A stretch of DNA of 64,000 nucleotides from Corallium rubrum (lineage: Eukaryota > Cnidaria > Anthozoa > Scleralcyonacea > Coralliidae), in contig OZ035997.1 of NCBI GenBank assembly GCA_964035015.1, positions 18,259,866 to 18,323,865 of the forward strand. The letters run 5' to 3'. The notes below the pieces were generated by a model, which was not told where the DNA came from, did no database searches, and saw only the letters and a list, made by a program, of their open reading frames with translations. How positions within the stretch are numbered: the first letter of the stretch is position 1; each line of letters opens with the position of its first letter. The translations under genes and the position numbers were made by a program. Positions 44,304 through 58,900 of this stretch are shown one piece after another.

Positions 44304-47300
44304 ATGGACGGCGAGAGTGATGGTGAGGAGTTTTTTGACGCCGCTGAATTTCCTTCGAGTTCTAGTCCTGCCAAAGACGACTCCGACACAACAACAAAGC
44401 CAACATTCTGTCAAGAAGATCTATCACCTACTTGGTAAATAAAGACCGTTTTAACGAACATGAAAATCAAATTATTAATGCCCTAATTATGTCAAAATCT
44501 TTGTCTTTTGGGTTTACTAGGACTTCTAAAGATACTTCGACCGTATCCATCGTGTTAGATAAAGAACATTCTGTAAAGGTCAGTTTTAAAAATGAAAATA
44601 AGGTCATTTTATTTACAAATATCAAAACATTCCCACTAACAGTTCACAGAATATATTAAATTAATTTAACAGTTTTTATATTTTTACAGCATTTAGTGGT
44701 ATTACTGGTATATATTTCGTAGAAAGTTAAGTCGTATTCATGTTCAAGTCACATGATTTTACACACACTTTAATTTTTCCTCTGCACAAGGTTCTGTGTA
44801 TGTTATGTTATAACTGACAAATATACGTAAGTTATTTAGAGTCTAGTAATTTGGTACATGCTAAGATCAACATATAATGGCTGTCAATGGAATACAGAGG
44901 GGGAGGGGTAAATTTGAAGAACTGTGACAGAAGTAAAAACACCCCCATTATGACATAAAGAAGACAAACAAAACATTAGTAACATTTGTTTTCAATTGAT
45001 ATTGTATAAGAATAATTAATCTATTAACAAACAGACTCTGTTTGTGTGCTCAGGTTTAGTACAGGTATAAACCAACTACTGTACATGTAGTGGACTTTTA
45101 TAAGTTCAAGCTCTCTTGACTCGATGATAATAATTACAAATCCTGCATTCTGATTGGTTGAGCTACTCACTGTTTATTGGTATTTGACACTGACCTATAT
45201 ATATATAACTGGACTGGGTGCTGGCCAAAAATGTGTCCCCATTTTCACTTTCAAAATGGCAGCATTTATGGGTCCTTCTGCTAATGGTAGTGACCACTGA
45301 CATGTACTTATTGCAGGAAAAAATACAAAGTTAAATACAAAGTGATTTTCTTACTTTAACTTGTTCCTGGCGTTAGCCAGAGAGATAGCTACTTTATAAA
45401 TTGTTCTTGTCTGAGGGCTTCCCCAGAGGTGAATTAAATTGTCTGGCATTAGCCAGAACAAAATACTAAAGAGTGAAGACCAATAAATTCAGACAGGAAA
45501 GAGTTAATGGTTGGTCATTGTTAATTTCTTGTGGAATGACTCAACTGGCCTACTGAATTATTTGTCTGAACAAATTAAAATAGAAATATCAGTAGAACAT
45601 GATCTTGAGTTTGTGTATTAAACAAAATATTTCAGTGGTTTTTCCATGTACAGTAGAACTTGAGTTTTACGACACCCCTTTTAACGACCACCTGCTGTTT
45701 ACGACCACTTTTTCTGGCACGGACTATTTGTAATAGAAATGTACCTCCGATGTGCGACCACCTGCCTAACGCGACCAGCGACCACTTTTTAGTGTCCCAA
45801 ACAAGATATTTACCTGCTGTGAGTGACCATCTCAACATAAAACTGCTGAAATACGTTAAAGAAACACCCGTTTTTTCATAGTAAACAAATGCGAATGCGA
45901 CCACATGCGAAAACAACATGGCAATTGTGCAACACTTCCGGTTTCATACCGCATTTTAGACTTGTTTTGCTTCTCTTTTGAGCATTATTTGATGAAAATC
46001 TGTGTGAATTTTTGTTGTCAGAGTTAAATACTTTTTAGTTGATGTTTGAGAGTTAATACAATGACTGAACAATTCGAAACCATGAGTAATACTTGTTAAC
46101 TTTAGACAAGTTGATCTTGACGATCATTGACGTTATTTTACAACGGTTTTACAATGGCTTTTTAACTTGGAAAGGAAAGTGACAAAACTCAGTGTTCACA
46201 TCTAAAAAATACTACTGGAAGATCGTAAATAAAGGCAAGAGCTTTTAACAAGACCAAACCAGCGTAAAAATCGAATCAAACGTAATAAAAACACAGCGCA
46301 AAAACTGAAGTGAACGATAGTACGACACGATTTTGATATGGAGAACATCGCTCTATAAAGGCCATGATATTTCGGTGTATTAAACGCACAAATGTCAAAT
46401 TTTTTTTCTCTTAATAACCATATTAATATTAATAAATCAAGACTGCACTTCTTTGAAATGTTCTTAAACCTTGAAACAATGTTTATATAAAGAAGAGCTG
46501 CGTCGCTGCTAAAATGGCTGCTATGACGTCACATCACTACTTGCCATGTACGACCTCCTGTCATTTACGACCACTTTTACCTGGCAACAGGGGTGGTCGT
46601 AAAACTCAAGTTCTACTGTATATTATTTAAATGTTTGTTGCTGAGCAGCCTTGGGATGTTTTTATGATATTTTATTGTAATTCTGAAGTACAATAATTCC
46701 TAGACAATTACTGTAGGAGCTTTGTAGCATTCTGAATTAAAGATGTTCAGGCTAGTGTATGGCACGAACACTTGGCAAACAAGACTGTCAGACTACACAA
46801 TAACACATGGTCATGAAAATCTACAAACATTTCGTTTTCTGAGTCACCAAGAGCTATAAAGAATCACTGAAGATCACGAGAAAATCGTAAAGAAGTGAGG
46901 CATGGCTGAGTTCTCCTTAGAGTGTCTTTATCAACCTTTTCCAAGTGTTGTTATTTATAATGAAAGCTTTCTGATTGATGGATTTCGACCATCTTCCACT
47001 GTCCCAACCTGATGTAGTTTGTCGTCCAGCTTTCTTGTCTTAAAAAATCTTAAAAACTTGTCTTAAAACTTGTCGTTTACCAGATTTTAAAACACCTAAG
47101 AAGTAAGAACTAATGAGTTTCTCATCTGTTAAATATAATTCAACTGAATTATTGCCGAGGAAAATGCAGTTTTAAAAACAATGATGTATGATCATCAAGT
47201 CCTGTTCTTAGGTATCGGTCAGTGACCTTCACCATTGGCAAAAGGACCCATAAATGCCACCATTTTGAAAACGGTTTTGGGGACACTTTGGCCAACTCAA

Positions 47301-50300
47301 AGGTAATAGGAGCATGCAGTCCAGCTATATATAGGTCAGTGGTTAGTAGACCACTAGTAATGAAAAGAGTTAAATGCAAAACAATTATAGCAGAAAACTC
47401 ACCTTTTGGTGAGGATTCCATGGGGTTTTTTTAAAATAATATTTTGGGTAGTCAATTTATCCTAACCCCCCCCCCCCCATTTTTTTATTTTAACAGATGT
47501 CGATTAAATGTACCCTAAACTTAACCACCTTTTTCGAGTATTAATTCATTACAAAAAAATTATGAATAATTAATTTTGAAGCTAATATTGTTAGATGAGT
47601 GACACTGTAGTCAACTTGGCTGTGCCCAATTGACTATCTGCTCATGGACAACTTTGGCTTGTTTAAATTGTTGTTAATTAGATTAATTAGATACACAGTT
47701 GATGTCACTGAAATGGTAAGAACAAAAAAAGTGGCCAATAAGTGGATCACTGTCTGATGTTTTTACCTTGGGGGTGCTCCGTGGAATTCAGAGTACAGAC
47801 CATGAGGTACACCGCTGAACCTTTGAAACTCTGCTCCAGCAGGGGCCGCGGAAGCACCTTGAAAGTGGGGGGGCACTGACCAAAAAGGGCACTTGAGTTT
47901 TGCACCTTACTACTGTATCTTAGTGTAATATAGATATATATTCTTTTATGAATCATGATCAAGTCACAAAGTCAGCAAAGTATTGGTGGACATTCTTCGG
48001 ATGCTATGCGTATTCTCTATTGCTCTGCATGCGTACTAAGTCTTAACAAACTGAAGATGATTAGATGAACAATTTTATTAAGTAATGCGATTTTATTAAA
48101 ATTTGCCAAAAAATCTAACCCTACGTTCGTTTTTCAGAACAAAGTCTTTAGCAATCAAACTTAAGTCCAGTTCATCAGTTCTGGCCTTGTTTACATGCAT
48201 AACAATAAGGTTGTTGTAGCGTGCTGCCGTCATCGTGCTCCTTAGATACGTTTTGACAAGACGCTGGCTTGAAAAAGATCGTTCTCCAGAGGCTGCGCTC
48301 ATTGGAGCAAGAAGGTAAATCTGCAAAAGTCGGACAACGTTAGACATTGCCATGACGATCTGCGATGAGTCAGTTTCTTCTGTTGAGAATATTGATGTAA
48401 TGGTGTCAATTGATGTCACCGTCTTAACTTCTGGAAGTCGCTGCGAGATAATTCCTTCAAGAAGCTTTAACTCTGCCTTTAGCTGATCAAAATCGAGGTC
48501 ATCTTCGTAAAGGCGTTTCACTGCATCATTTAACTCAAACGTACGCCCATTTGCCGCATTAATGAGCACGGTTTCGATGTACATCAATACAGAATATATT
48601 TCTTGATCGAAACGTTCCTGTAGTGCAGCCATGCACGCGTCAATTGCCTCAACACATTGGGCACGGTGGAATTCTTTCGCGGATTGGAAATGATGTTGCT
48701 CACCATCTCCGTGCTGAAATCGCCGCGGAACTTGCTTCGGTCTTGACAGTTTAGGATCGTCTACAAAGTTGATGGCCTTGCTCGAAGTGACTACTTGGTC
48801 GTAAAACAAATGGAAGTCGTCTCGTTGACGTTGCAAGTTTGTCTTCAAGGAATTGACGCAAGTAACAGTTGTTTGTGCCGTTATTGAAGGCTTCTGTAAC
48901 GTAGATGCAACTTGTTCACACACGCTGAAGATATTCTGTGCAAAACTTAAACCAAAGTACGTGGAAAACTTCTTCAATTGGCTAGCCATACCTGATGCGG
49001 TGTCACGTACGGTAGACTTGGAAGATTCTTTGGCTATGCTAAGTAATGTGGAGTACAGGGCCTCGTAATTGTGCAAGACAGCCGAGATGGCTTTGGTTCT
49101 TACCGTCCGCCGAGTTGGACACAGCAAATGCGGATTCTCAACTTGCGTGCCGTTGTCGTTAATCTCTTTGGCGATATGCTGGTATTGCGCCATTCGTGTT
49201 GGTGAAGATCGAATAAACACGGCCAAGTCTTGCACGACCTTTAACGTATCGCTGATAATTTCGCTTTCCTTCACACAATCATGCAAAGCCAAATCAAGAC
49301 TGTGGTTACCGCAGTGAATGTACAGGGCGCGGGGATTCTCTGAAGATATTCGGGCTGCAACTCCACTTCTGCTTCCAGCCATATTTGCTGCGCCATCATA
49401 TGTTTGCCACCGACAGTCGTCTATCGTCAAATTGCATCGCAACAAAATGTCCTTCAGCGAAGTGGTGATTGTTTCAGCATCGGTTTTCTCTAGCTCGTAC
49501 ATACCGAGGAAATCTTCGTGGACGGATAAGTCGGTTGTAGATACCCAGCGTAAAACACATGTTAATTGTTCCTTGTTGCTTATGTCTCTAGACTCATCTG
49601 CAATAAGACTAAATAATTGTGATTCCTTGCGTAGGTCTGCAACTATAGACCTCAGGACTGCGTTGCCCATCATGTTAATCAACTCGTTTATAATGTCATG
49701 ACTGAGATATCTTCCGTTGTCAATCCACTCCAATAATCCAGGGACATCCTCTGCTCTTAATTTTAGCAGCTGGTGTAAGTTACTCTCAATGTCAGTTTTT
49801 CCTTGCAAGCTCTGGGCCTGGCGTGCCAAATACCTAATGCTACTAAGTTGTTTTAACAACATTCGTCTTCGAGTTTCCTGGGGTTTTTTAAATTCACCGA
49901 CCAATTTCGCTCCGATATCGCTTCTCGAATCATCAAATAATAAAACTTTCTCAGTGGCCTCCGCGTGAAATTTAGACTGAGAGTGTTTTTTAAGTTTTTC
50001 TTGGCACTTCTTCCAGTCGCTGAATTCCCCTAAGAGAAAGGCCTTTTCACCGTTATGACTGAATGTAATAAGGTCTTGACGCATCGCTCTTTTACAGAAG
50101 TAACAGGCAATGGTACCTTTCGTCACGCAATATGTGACCCAAGCGTACTTCAAAAATATAGAGGATGGACAAGTTCGTACATTCGACGATCCTCCTTTAG
50201 TGGTTTGCTTTGTAGATGTGCGCTTTATTTCTTCTTGGGTAGGACGGTAAGGCTTTCTGTCTGTACAGCACAAACGCTGACACTCCAGTCCTAGCGAACA

Positions 50301-53300
50301 ATCTGTTGATTCAATTGGCATAGGTCCTACAAATGGGACGGTAGTCGTAGAACTTGGCAAAGACGCTAGGTTGTCAGAAGCTCTGGGAGTAGATGGCTCG
50401 GTCGGCGGCGCGACTGGTATCTCTGAAGAGGCCCCAGGGCCAGGATCACTGAAATTTGATTCGGAATCAGAATGATGAGATAAACAGGTTGGTGGAGTTT
50501 CCGTAGTTGACGGCAGTGTCGAGTTAGACCCAGAGTCGATGTCGGGTTCAACAACATCTTTAGTTGGAGCGCTACTAAAGAAACTTGTCAGTTTTCGCAT
50601 CCTTTTAGCTGTTTCTACAAGCTCTTTTTCTTTTTCTCGTTTTCGCCTAGCAGCTCTAGGCATGATGATTTTTAGTAGACCTCCTGATTGAATATTGTAA
50701 ATTTGTAATTATTATTATTATTGTGATTTGTCAACAGTCCTGTAAGAACAATGGTCTGAGAAACAATACGACGGGAGCAATGCGTAGCGGTAGAATTTAT
50801 AGTCTCATGTGGATCATAAATTGCGATTTCTGATTGGTTAACTAGGGGGTGGACCTCTGCGAAGACAATCCCACTCGACAAATCACAATTTTTGATCCTT
50901 CTGGGCAATCAAGATCAAAAACCAAGCTGTAGCCGATTTTGCATGGTGTCATGGATTGACTTTGTTTTACATATTTTTACACGCATAATACGCAACTATT
51001 TGCACTAATTTTTTTTTCCTATTAGCGTATTATGCGTATACCACTCCAAGACTCCAAGTGGTCCCAAACGATATATTTACTTCTGCCAGCAGTGCACTTA
51101 TTAGCTTAAGGGGGCATTTACAGCCATTTGCGTCCAAGACCGAACCGCAAACTTTTTCACACGTTTGTTTACGTATGTATAACGTGCCGTTTGAAAGTTT
51201 GAAACGCGACGTTTGCTGTTTAAAACGGAAACCATTCTTATTGTTTTAAATCATCACAACTGAGTCAGTTTAACTGACGTTGTAAGAAACGATTACTAAC
51301 AAGTTTCGCCGCTCTTGTATCATTTGAAAACCTATACAAGCTTCTACTTCACGAATTTCGACTAAGTCTAAACTGGTATGTTTAAATGTTTAATGTTTTA
51401 AATTAAAATTGATAAAACGTGCATCAAAACATGACATACAGTAACATGACAGTTACAGCACCAGAACCGTCGGGTTTTCCATTCTAATTAGTATATTTTC
51501 AATTTCGCATCTGAATGACTTCCGTTTCAAACGGCAAATGTCACGTTACAAACGTAAACAAACGCGTGAAAATGTTTGCGGTTTGTGCTTGAACGCAAAC
51601 GGTTGTATCTAAGAAAAACGTCGTTAGTTCAATAGTTCCCGAAACAAGGGCACATCTATTCCATGAAAAAAGGGCACTTTCATTCCAGAAAAAGGGCACA
51701 TTTTCCCCAGGTACAAAAAGTGGGGGGGCACTTGCCCCCAATGCCCCCCCGGTTCCGCGGCCCCTGTCAGCTCCAGACTAAGGATTGAAATTTTTGTGAC
51801 CTTGTTTCAGCCAACTGAAGTTATAGCAAAAAATAGTACCCAAAACAGACCTTGTTCCAGACCAAATGAACAATTTATATATGCTGTTCAGACTAAAAAT
51901 GCTAGAAACCATACCCTGTATGGTTTAGCCTGCGAAGCAGACGGTTGTTTTGGGGGTGGGTTTATTTTTGGGGGGAGGGTTTATATTTGGGGTCGTGAAA
52001 TACCGGAGGCGGAAAACCCGCAAAGGCTGCGGGTTTTCCGCCTCCGGTATTCCACGACCCCATATATAAACCCTCCCCCAAAAAATAAACCCACCCCCAA
52101 AACAACCGTCTGCTTCGCAGGCTATGTATGGTTGTAATAAAAGTAGTGTGCTGCGTATAGGCAGTGTTGAAACAACAATTGAAATATGGTATAGTAGGTT
52201 AATACTGCCGAAACAGAGAACGTAAGTGGTCTAACGTTCCGAGCGAAGGCCCTTCTGACGGAGGGCCTTCGCTCGAAAAGCCCCTTCTGACGAAGGGCCT
52301 TAGCTCGAAACGTTAGACCACTTACGTTCTCTGTTTCGGCAGTATTAAGCTACTATACCATATTTCATATGTATGGTTGTGCCGGGCACGTCCGTGTATA
52401 GCCAATATATGATAGTATGCATCCCCTTTGGATTCTTACTTCATAACCAATGTTGTCTCTGCCATGTGATGTGTGTATCTATGGTGGAAGCCACTCGACC
52501 CACTTACCAACTTGTCACTTACTCCACCGGAGTTGTCCCACAATACTCAATCATTCGAAATCATCATGTATGAAGATCATCATGTATGAAGACTGTTGTC
52601 TAGATATTGAAGAAACTACTACTTACTAGTCTGTTTCAAAATATCGACCTTCTGCTCCCAACTTGACCTGTAGCTCAGTTGATAGAGCATCGGACTAGTA
52701 AACTGAAGGTCGTGGGTTTGAATCCCAGCCAAGCCAAGTAGAGTTTTCTCTACTTGTCCAGTATGGTTCCGACATTGGTTCGTCACTCAGAGTAACACCT
52801 TAATATAATTCTCCACCCGAGTTCACTGTCCCACAATAATCATTTGAAATCGGCAGAAAGTGGCTGGTGCGCATCTTGGGTGAAGTTTGGCGCCTGCACA
52901 ATCAGGTTTGACGTGGTCAGCAATGACTGACCCTCTCGAGCTCTGTCTAGTTAACACCCACTGCCATGTTACCCTTCACCACTGGCATGTCGCCTTTGTG
53001 TAGACCTTCGACACCGTTTCTAATGCTGAAGTTAGCAGAGAAGGCGAATTCACGTCTTAAGTTAAGCGTCGTCCTAGACCAAACCACCTGTGTTGACACT
53101 CGGTGGAAGACCAGCGTAAGGGCGGAGGTGCGCGGCGTGACCGAAATCTGTTTCCCAGTATAATCCCACAAGCGTTCTTTCATGCGAGATTTCGAACTTT
53201 CAACGCGCGGTTCGGAAGTTCGTTGCCAAGTAGCAAATTACGTTTCAGAATTCAGAAGTTCATTACGAAGTTCGATTAGTTCGAATATTCGATTCGAAGT

Positions 53301-55826
53301 TCACATTCGGTCGACCAGACTCTTTTGATACTATATCTTACGGGAAAATGTTGTTAACCATTCTGCAATTCCGAATTACCAACTGCGCATAGCCAAAGAA
53401 TGGCGCAAAGCTGGACTTCAAATCGAACATTCGAACTTCAAATCGAACTTCGTAATAAACTTCTGAATTTAGAAACGTAATTTGATACTTGGCAATGAAC
53501 TTCCGAACCGCGCGTTGAAAAGTGAGCTGAAATCGACAATAATGTTGTGGAAAAGGTGGACATAGTGGTCAGTTGTGGATTTGCTCATCTTTGACACCTG
53601 TCTGTGGAAGGTCGAGTTTTCACTATGTCGGTGATTCTGGAGTGGCATGTGATGTGAAGGAAAGTCACGTACGACTACCGGCACTTATATGAGTAAAACC
53701 TTGATAGGCATTGCTTGATCAGCGGTTTATTAATACCAGCAGCGTCCAACGTTATCTCGGTAGTCGTGAGTAGTTTTGCCAGACTAATGTGGATCGTAAT
53801 GCCGTGATGAAAAGGATTTTGTTTTTGAGGATTTTAACCAGAGATTGATTATGGCATGGCAATATCACTCGGGGCCAAACCCATTTTGGGGTCGAACCTC
53901 GGGGAACAGATGAACGTTCTGGAAAATTTTATGCTCCAGACAATACATTTTCTTTCTATATTTGTGTACCAGGAAGTTCAGTTGTGTCCACCAAAGCTTT
54001 CTAAAACTTGTTGTGGGTCCGCATTTTTAAGAGGGCGGGGGCTGGGGTAGCCTGTGTACAGCCGCTCTCCCGTGAGAAGAAAATTTTGGGGAGAGAGCGT
54101 CTGTGAGTTCGAGGCGATAATCGTGTTCCAGGTCACGTGGATTTTAAGTAAATTATAACAATTATTGAATAACTTCATAATACTTTCAAAGTTTCTTTAT
54201 TATATGTCGTGAAGAAACTAACAAATTAAAAACTGTATTTGATCAAAAAGACGTGTGTGCGAGAACGAGAGTCTTTGAACAGCGTATTTACTATAAATAT
54301 TGAAGATAAGTTTTTCCAAAGGTCAGACTTTACGACCACGGTCAAGTACAATTTCATGTGTGTGGCTTCAAAAACATAGCGTTTTGTCCACACTGTCCGA
54401 TTGACTGACTGTATCATATTCATAAATGTCGTTGTATGTTTTAATTCCAGTATCACAATTGTCAATTCAGATGTGCCATGATTAATAATAACAACCAACT
54501 CCTATAAATGTCGAAAATTAGGTATTTTTAAATCGTAGTCTTACCGACGATAGATTGTCCGCTGGAAATACTATTTCAGTTATACAATCAATCTGAATCT
54601 GTAATATTTGAAGTTGCTTGGTTTCAGTATCAGCGGCTGCCATAAATAATGTGTAATCAGAAGATAATTTGAAGAATCGAACGAGATACGGCAGTTGTTT
54701 ACTTCGCTCGTATGTTCGTTGAATCTTCGTTCAACCAAATTATAATTTATGCTATCAGCAGCCAATTAAAACTTGTGTAATACAATAAGACTGTGTAAGG
54801 GCCAATCAGATATGGTTCCACGAATCCGTGGAATATCCGCGTGACCTGGAACACGATTATCGCCTCGAACTCACAGACGCTCTCTCCCCAAAATTTTCTT
54901 CTCACGGGAGAGCGGCTGTACACAGGCTAGGGCTGGGGGGGAGGGGGGCTGGGGGGCATGCCTCCCAGAAAATTATTAAAATTTGGGGCTCCGAAATGGC
55001 ATTTCCTGAATTATAACAGCACTTTTAAACAAAATTTTAAAAGTTTTAAAACATGGTTTAATGGCACATTTTATCATTTTAAGGAACGATTTTGTCCAAA
55101 TCAGTGGATTTAGTAGAAAAATTATCAACATTTTGTTGACAACATACTTTATGAGGAGCAGAAACTGCCAAAGCGCTACTAGTAAAACTTGAATGAGACG
55201 TACCGTGATTACATAATCAGCAGCAGTTTATCCCTGTATGTGCCACGCGACTCTCATGAGATCCACACTTAGGGGCTGTTTATATGGAGGCGAGCCAGCC
55301 CGCTTACCGGGCTATCCCGGTAAGCGGGATGATTTCTGGCTCGCGTTTATATGAACGAAATTCATCCCGTCCACCGGGATGATTTTACAACAACGACAAT
55401 AGATGGCGTCGGCATCCCTTTGGAAAATCATCCGGTAAGCGGGCCAGCCCGGTTAGCGACTGTTTACATGGGAAATTTTCATCCCGCTTACCGAGATCTC
55501 GCCTCTTTCAAGTGAGATCTCGCTAACCGGGCTAGCCCGCTTGGCCATATAAACGCAGAGGAGGGAGTTTTTAACAGGAAAATAACTACACAGTGAGATC
55601 TGATTCTCGCTTACTGGGCTATCCCGCTTACCGGGCTGGCTCGCCTCTCATAAACAGCCCCTTAGTAGGTAGATACAGTAGGTAGTATCCATCGCTTTCT
55701 TTCCACACTGGCGCATTTTTTGAATAAAAGTAGAGTGCTGTGTAGGTAGGCAGTGTTTTAGATAGCGCAAAGTGAGAAGGTGGTAAACTGACGAGATTTT
55801 TGGTAACGGAAAAGTGACGTTTCAAT

Positions 55827-55907
<81 letters not shown>

Positions 55908-58900
55908 GTCTTTTTATTGGAAAATAACCCTTAACAAACGTAAGAGTTTTACAGTTAGAATATGTACATCACAAGAATTTAGGCCAATAACAAGTAAAGG
56001 AAAGTAACATACAGATTACTGATGTCAACAACACATATCTAAAAGTCAAAAAGACATCTGTTAATAAATACCCGTTTAAATCTCTCAGTTCTAACTTTGG
56101 GCAAAGTATAATTGTGGTTGCTCTCTCTCAAACACCTTGTCCTCTGAGGCGGTAACATGCAGCTCGTTTAGCGGATTATCAGGGTTGCTTACAACTTTAT
56201 TCCATAATTTGCGATCCCGTTCTTTAATAACGTCATTAATGTTAATAAGATGACTAGTGTACCCAAACCTGTGTGCACGGCGAAGGAAACTGTCTACTTG
56301 TTCCAGATACTTATTTTTATATGCACATCCCCATACCTCTATACTAAAATATAACATTGGCATAACAAGACTATTAAAGAGTAAGTGAAGATCATGAGTA
56401 GCATAGCCATAAAATTTACACACTCTTAGGATATGGAGTTGTGAGCTTTCCTTTTTAAGTATATTCTTAAAATGCATGTCCCAATTACAAGGGTTGTTTT
56501 GGAAAAAAACACCAAGTAACTTAAGCCAATCTCTACGTTTAATAAGCTGGAGTGGATCAGGAAGAGGTTTTAGTGACTTTCCTGTGGCGGTCGTTCGAAC
56601 ACCCAAACTAACAAAATACAGGTTTAATGAGTGTTTTAAACAAGTTTTAACTTTGTCACGGTACATGATACTTTCGGGAAACTATTCAGAGCGGCTGGTT
56701 GAGGGAGCGTGACTACCAAGTTGCGATGACTTGCGTTCTCGTTTGATTAGGGCTTAAAGAACAACAGTCACGCTACTCGACTTGTCTCGTGTTATACTTT
56801 TTTGTTCTTTACACGCTGTGACGACATCTGTGATCTGTTACAGTACACATGCACGGAAAAATGTAATCTATTTGTTAAGCATTGATGTTTTGTTTTTAGG
56901 ATCAGTCAGATGATCTTGCTTGTGACACAGTAGATGGCTTAACCGACAAGATTAGTAAGGAGAATGGAACAGAGCGAAAGTTTGCTTCAAATGATGCTAA
57001 TAAAAATAGAGTGGAAAGTATAGGCAAAGATAATAAGGCAGCTTATGAGGATTTTGAACGTGAAATTATATCTGAAGACAAACGCGAAACAACAAATGGA
57101 GATCCAAATCAAATTAGAAATAATGGTTTAAGCAACACAAATCATGGTTCTGTCCAAGGTCAAGATAATCTGAATAAAAAGGAGGATCAAAATGGAAAAA
57201 ATGAACAAACTGTAACACCAGTCGCTCCACCACGACGGAAGAAAAAGAATAAAAAGCGTCCAGAACCAGTGCAGGTAAATTATTGGTCATACTATAAGAG
57301 AGAGTGCTACTATATGCAGTATTTTCGATAGAGCATGAAATGGAACCACACATTGCTAAATGGCGGTGTCCGCATGCTTGGCGTCAAAAAGGCCGCTTGC
57401 TATTGATTTGACACGAACTATTGAACGAACGAACGAACGAACGAACGAACGAACGAACGAACGAACGAACGAACGAACGAACGAACGAACGAACGAACGA
57501 ACGAACGAACGAACGAACGAACGAACGAACGAACGAACGAACGAACGAACGAACGAACGAACGAACGAACGAACGAACGAACGAACGAACGAACGAACGA
57601 ACGAACGAACGAATGAATGAATGAATGAATGAACGAACAAACGAACTGATTAACGAACGAATTCACAGACAGAAAATACATTACCAGAAATTGGGACATT
57701 TGGGCCGCTGCTCTCTGTCAGCGGCTATATTCGCCTAATAATATAATTATGTATTCTAGAATTTCTAATGAGTGTGATTCTACTGTATTCTAGTGTTTCT
57801 CATTATTCAGGTCAATGAGTTCCTTAGAATTCGCCTAAATCGTGCATGTATATGTATATATAAACAACCTGTAAACGACGATAAGGACTGTGAAATCAAG
57901 CAAGTTCAAACGCTTTTGGAAGTACTATGCTAGAAATATATGAGGACTTTAATGTGCTCTCGAAGTAGACTGACTCATGCCGAATGCAACGCGAGTCGGG
58001 CACTTCGCATCGCCCGTAACGTTATTGGTCAATTTGGCCAATTTCTCGAACCTGTTTACTATGACTAACACTATGGATAGTGGCGCTTTCAGTGCAAAAA
58101 TAAGACGAGCTAGGGAAGTACTTTGTCGTCGAAGTAAGCAAATGTTTTTTAGTTATAACTGTTCCTTAGTCCATGTTGAAGTCAAATGGAGTCGGGCAAA
58201 GAAGAAATATGTCACCGTTTAAGCAAAATTCGAATTATTATGTGCCCTCATTATTTACTGTTGAGAATCTCTATTATTATGGTCCTTAATACGCACGCGC
58301 CACCATCTTGTCCCAAATTTCTGGTAATGAAAATTGTTTGAAAACTAGCTAGCTGCCCGCAGCTAACTCTTTTGGGCGCCGAAATACTGACGTTTCGAGC
58401 TGAGTCATTGATCAAAGTAAAATGTGAAGGGCTCTGCTTGAAACAATCTCGGCCAGTTTTCCACCTTTCACTTTGCTCTATTGTTAATATTAAGCTCTTT
58501 ATATTGAAAATACACTGTTTTCCAAAAAAACGTCAGTAAATACTGTTTTAATATTACAATATGTCAGAAATGTCCGTCACAGACTTCAACCCGATTGTGT
58601 GGAGTGGGCGTGCGTTAATCTCAAATGCTCAGAAAATGTTTCTGGGCCCCAAGACAGGGATTAAATCTGCAATATTTTAGTGTCCAGTCAGACGCTCTAA
58701 TCGTTGAGCTACTATAAGGCTCGGATAGACAGCCAACGTTGTGGTGGCGTTTGCATATGAAAATATATGAAATGTTATTACAGTAACACTTATGACTATG
58801 AATTGTAGAACTTTGAATCTCTATAATTTGAGCCTCAATAGCTCAATGGGGCGTCTAGCCGGTTAACACAAGGTTGCAGGTTCCATCCTTGGTCTGAGGC

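Noticed and set aside
44432-44659. 75-codon frame directly after the WDR44 exon 1 donor
   Set aside because: It starts at a TTG overlapping the donor, is in a different frame from exon 1, has no splice support and no recognised homologue; most likely chance in AT-rich intron.
48853-50294. Plus-strand frames of 71-127 codons opposite the transposase
   Set aside because: Antisense shadows of the 855-codon hAT transposase.
52664-52745. Functional tRNA-Thr gene
   Set aside because: A- and B-boxes are good, but the acceptor strands do not pair and the anticodon and T stems have mismatches; treated as a SINE head.
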